Of a DNA stretch of 64,000 nucleotides, positions 62,471 through 64,000 are shown in pieces. The position numbers were made by a program, and so were the translations under genes. The notes under the pieces are model-generated. The model had not been told where the DNA came from and ran no database searches. It saw only the letters and a list, made by a program, of their open reading frames with translations. How positions within the stretch are numbered: the first letter of the stretch is position 1; each line of letters begins with the position of its first letter. The DNA is from Candidatus Coprenecus pullistercoris (GTDB taxonomy: Bacteria > Bacteroidota > Bacteroidia > Bacteroidales > UBA932): NCBI GenBank assembly GCA_019116965.1, contig DXAT01000060.1, positions 24,194 through 88,193 of the forward strand, written 5' to 3'.

Positions 62471-64000
62471 CGCCTGTGAGGAGGAGGTCCTCCGGGGCCG
62501 CGTCTCATACCGCCGCCCATCATCTTGTCGAAATTGCCGAAACGATAGACAAGGCTTATGATGAAATACTGCCCGAGGGTATTGTTGTAGGTGTCCTCGA
62601 TGTAGTTGTCAGTGGTATTGCGGTAATTGTTCCTGGACTGATTGAGTATATCGTAGACCTTCAGGCGCAGAGTCATCTTTTTCTTCAGGAACGTCTGCGA
62701 TATCTCGGCGTTCCAGGTCAGGGACGGCTCACCGAAACCCGCATCGTATCCTATATAATAATTGTACCTGGCATCGGTGGCGATCTCCATACCCCAGGGC
62801 AGGGTGGCCGTCACCTCGGCGAACACCGAGTTGTCCCATGTATCGGAACGTGCCTGCGAGGCGATCTCATACCACGCCTTGCGGTATGAGGCGCGGGCTC
62901 CGAGACGGGTTTCCAGATAATCGTTCCTGTAGACGAACGTCAGATTCTCCATCACTGAAAGGGTAGTAGTCCTGCCTGCGATAAGGTCGTCCATTATCTC
63001 ATCCAGAGTCGTGGCCGTAGTATCGTTGCCTGTATAGGACAGACTGCTGTTGACAGCCGCACGGGTAAAGGACATGATAGAGAAGCCGGACTTGGCTATC
63101 TGGGAATTGACCATGAACATCAGGTCTCCTCCTATGACCGGCCGGTCGGAGTTGATGGGAGCCGTGTACTGCACTCCCGAGCCGTCGTAGCAGCTGGCGT
63201 TGATGATGTCGTCCTTGGTATAGTTGAATCCTCCCATCAGAGCGTAGGTGGAGAAGGTCTTCATGTCCGTATAGTCATAGTGCATCCTCAGTCTGTGCTG
63301 GAACTCCGGCTTAAGAGTCGGATTACCCAGGGACACATACAGAGGGTCTGAGTTGTCCGGCACGGGCGTCAGCTGATTGACAGAAGGCTCTGAAGTACGG
63401 CCCCAGTAGAACAGACGAAGGAACTCATTGTCCGAGAAGTTGTAGTCAAACCTTGCCGACGGAGCGAAGTTCCATACCGTATAGGAAGTGTCTCTGGCCG
63501 CCCCCATCTGTCCTACAGTCCGGGTAGTGGACGGCTCGGCATTGACTCCTATCTGGAGATTGTATTTCTCCTCCTGCTTCATCATGCTCACCTGCATCCT
63601 GTGGCTCAGGAAGGTGTTGGTCATACGGCTGGAATAGTCATCCATCAATCTACCGCTGACGTTGTCATAAGTCATCTTCTCCGACTGATACTGCTGCTAG
63701 TCAAAGCGATAGGATCCCAGCAGGAAAAAATTCCTGCCCAGAGGCTCGGTATACGTCAGGTCTGCGGACACCGAATAACTCTCGTCCCTCTGGTCATACC
63801 TTTGATCAATAGTATCTGCTACAGGATGAAGATTGTCCGTATAAGTATTGGTCTCGGAATAGTTAGTACCGCTATAGTCATTGTTGGACAGGGAATAGTC
63901 CACATTAAGGGACAAGGTACGGCCCTTGGTTTCCCCTATCTTCTGCCTTAAAAGCAGACGGCCTCTTGTCTGCCACGAGATACCGTCCGAGGTGGACTCG
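62467..64000 (-). pseudogene. Outer-membrane beta-barrel receptor, interrupted by an in-frame TAG, 5' end outside window
   Basis: C-terminal part of a TonB-dependent-receptor-like outer-membrane protein of the OMP_b-brl_3 type. The frame is open from the window edge to TAG at 63699-63697 and continues in the same frame to 62467, with homologous-looking barrel strands on both sides: SLNVDYSLSNNDY and FFLLGSYRF before the stop, then FNYTKDDIINAS, WNFAPSARFDYNF and ISLVYRFG after it. The tail FGNFDKMMGGGMRRGPGGPPPHRR is family-typical. The codons read GAC TAG CAG CAG TAT, so the simplest event is CAG to TAG. It may be a true nonsense mutation or a sequencing error; the downstream 402-codon part alone could not be exported. 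Confidence 0.8.

Overview
The window looks like chromosome of a gut-type Bacteroidales bacterium, with GC in the mid-50s percent by eye. Evidence: lipoproteins with a Cys lipobox, Mfa/Fim-type (type V) pilus genes, DUF3575/DUF3868/DUF4293 proteins, GldL/GldM homologues, and promoters of the Bacteroidota form TTTG-N19..22-TAnnTTTG in front of many genes. An Alistipes-like or Cryptobacteroides-like lineage would fit, but I cannot fix the genus. Most genes are ordinary and intact. No phage, insertion sequence or CRISPR array is visible, and no gene-free stretch exceeds 300 bases.

Layout. 1-7906 (minus): an electron-bifurcating-type [FeFe] hydrogenase operon (HndB, HndC, HydA and the start of HndA). 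A sensory or signalling cassette precedes it: two DRTGG proteins, two GHKL ATPases, a PHP phosphoesterase and a divergent [FeFe] hydrogenase lacking the proton-relay cysteine. 8040-14377: a surface lipoprotein, tcdA, mazG, maeB and a DUF4293 membrane protein. 14486-23722: a complete-looking type V pilus operon (DUF3575, DUF3868, major fimbrillin, anchor, accessory subunit, large tip protein). 23817-28884: a TPR protein divergent from an OmpA-like protein and a GldL-GldM pair, a proton-driven motor module without the rest of type IX secretion. 28959-33973: a second fimbrillin-like operon (OmpA/DUF3575 fusion, two related fimbrillin-like lipoproteins, the second a very large probable adhesin). 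34151-37411: two fibronectin-type lipoproteins.

37505-54699 is mainly housekeeping: clpX-clpP-tig; tpiA-prmA-tricorn protease; tRNA-Leu(UAG); an SLC13 transporter; kdsB; an aminotransferase; queD-polA-ECF sigma-rsmG; rpmH. 54792-64000 holds an M13 peptidase, a TonB-dependent receptor with a surface lipoprotein, a PASTA protein with rluD, and an outer-membrane beta-barrel gene interrupted by an in-frame TAG that runs off the window end.

How it fits together. The first region suggests fermentative H2 metabolism linked to NAD(H) and ferredoxin, with an adjacent H2/redox-sensing relay. The central 20 kb is a surface-appendage island. Its most unusual part is the orphan GldLM motor placed between two pilus-like operons, with a 14-bp perfect inverted repeat between the motor genes and the second operon. 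This is my best candidate for an undescribed system: an energised pilus or adhesin apparatus.
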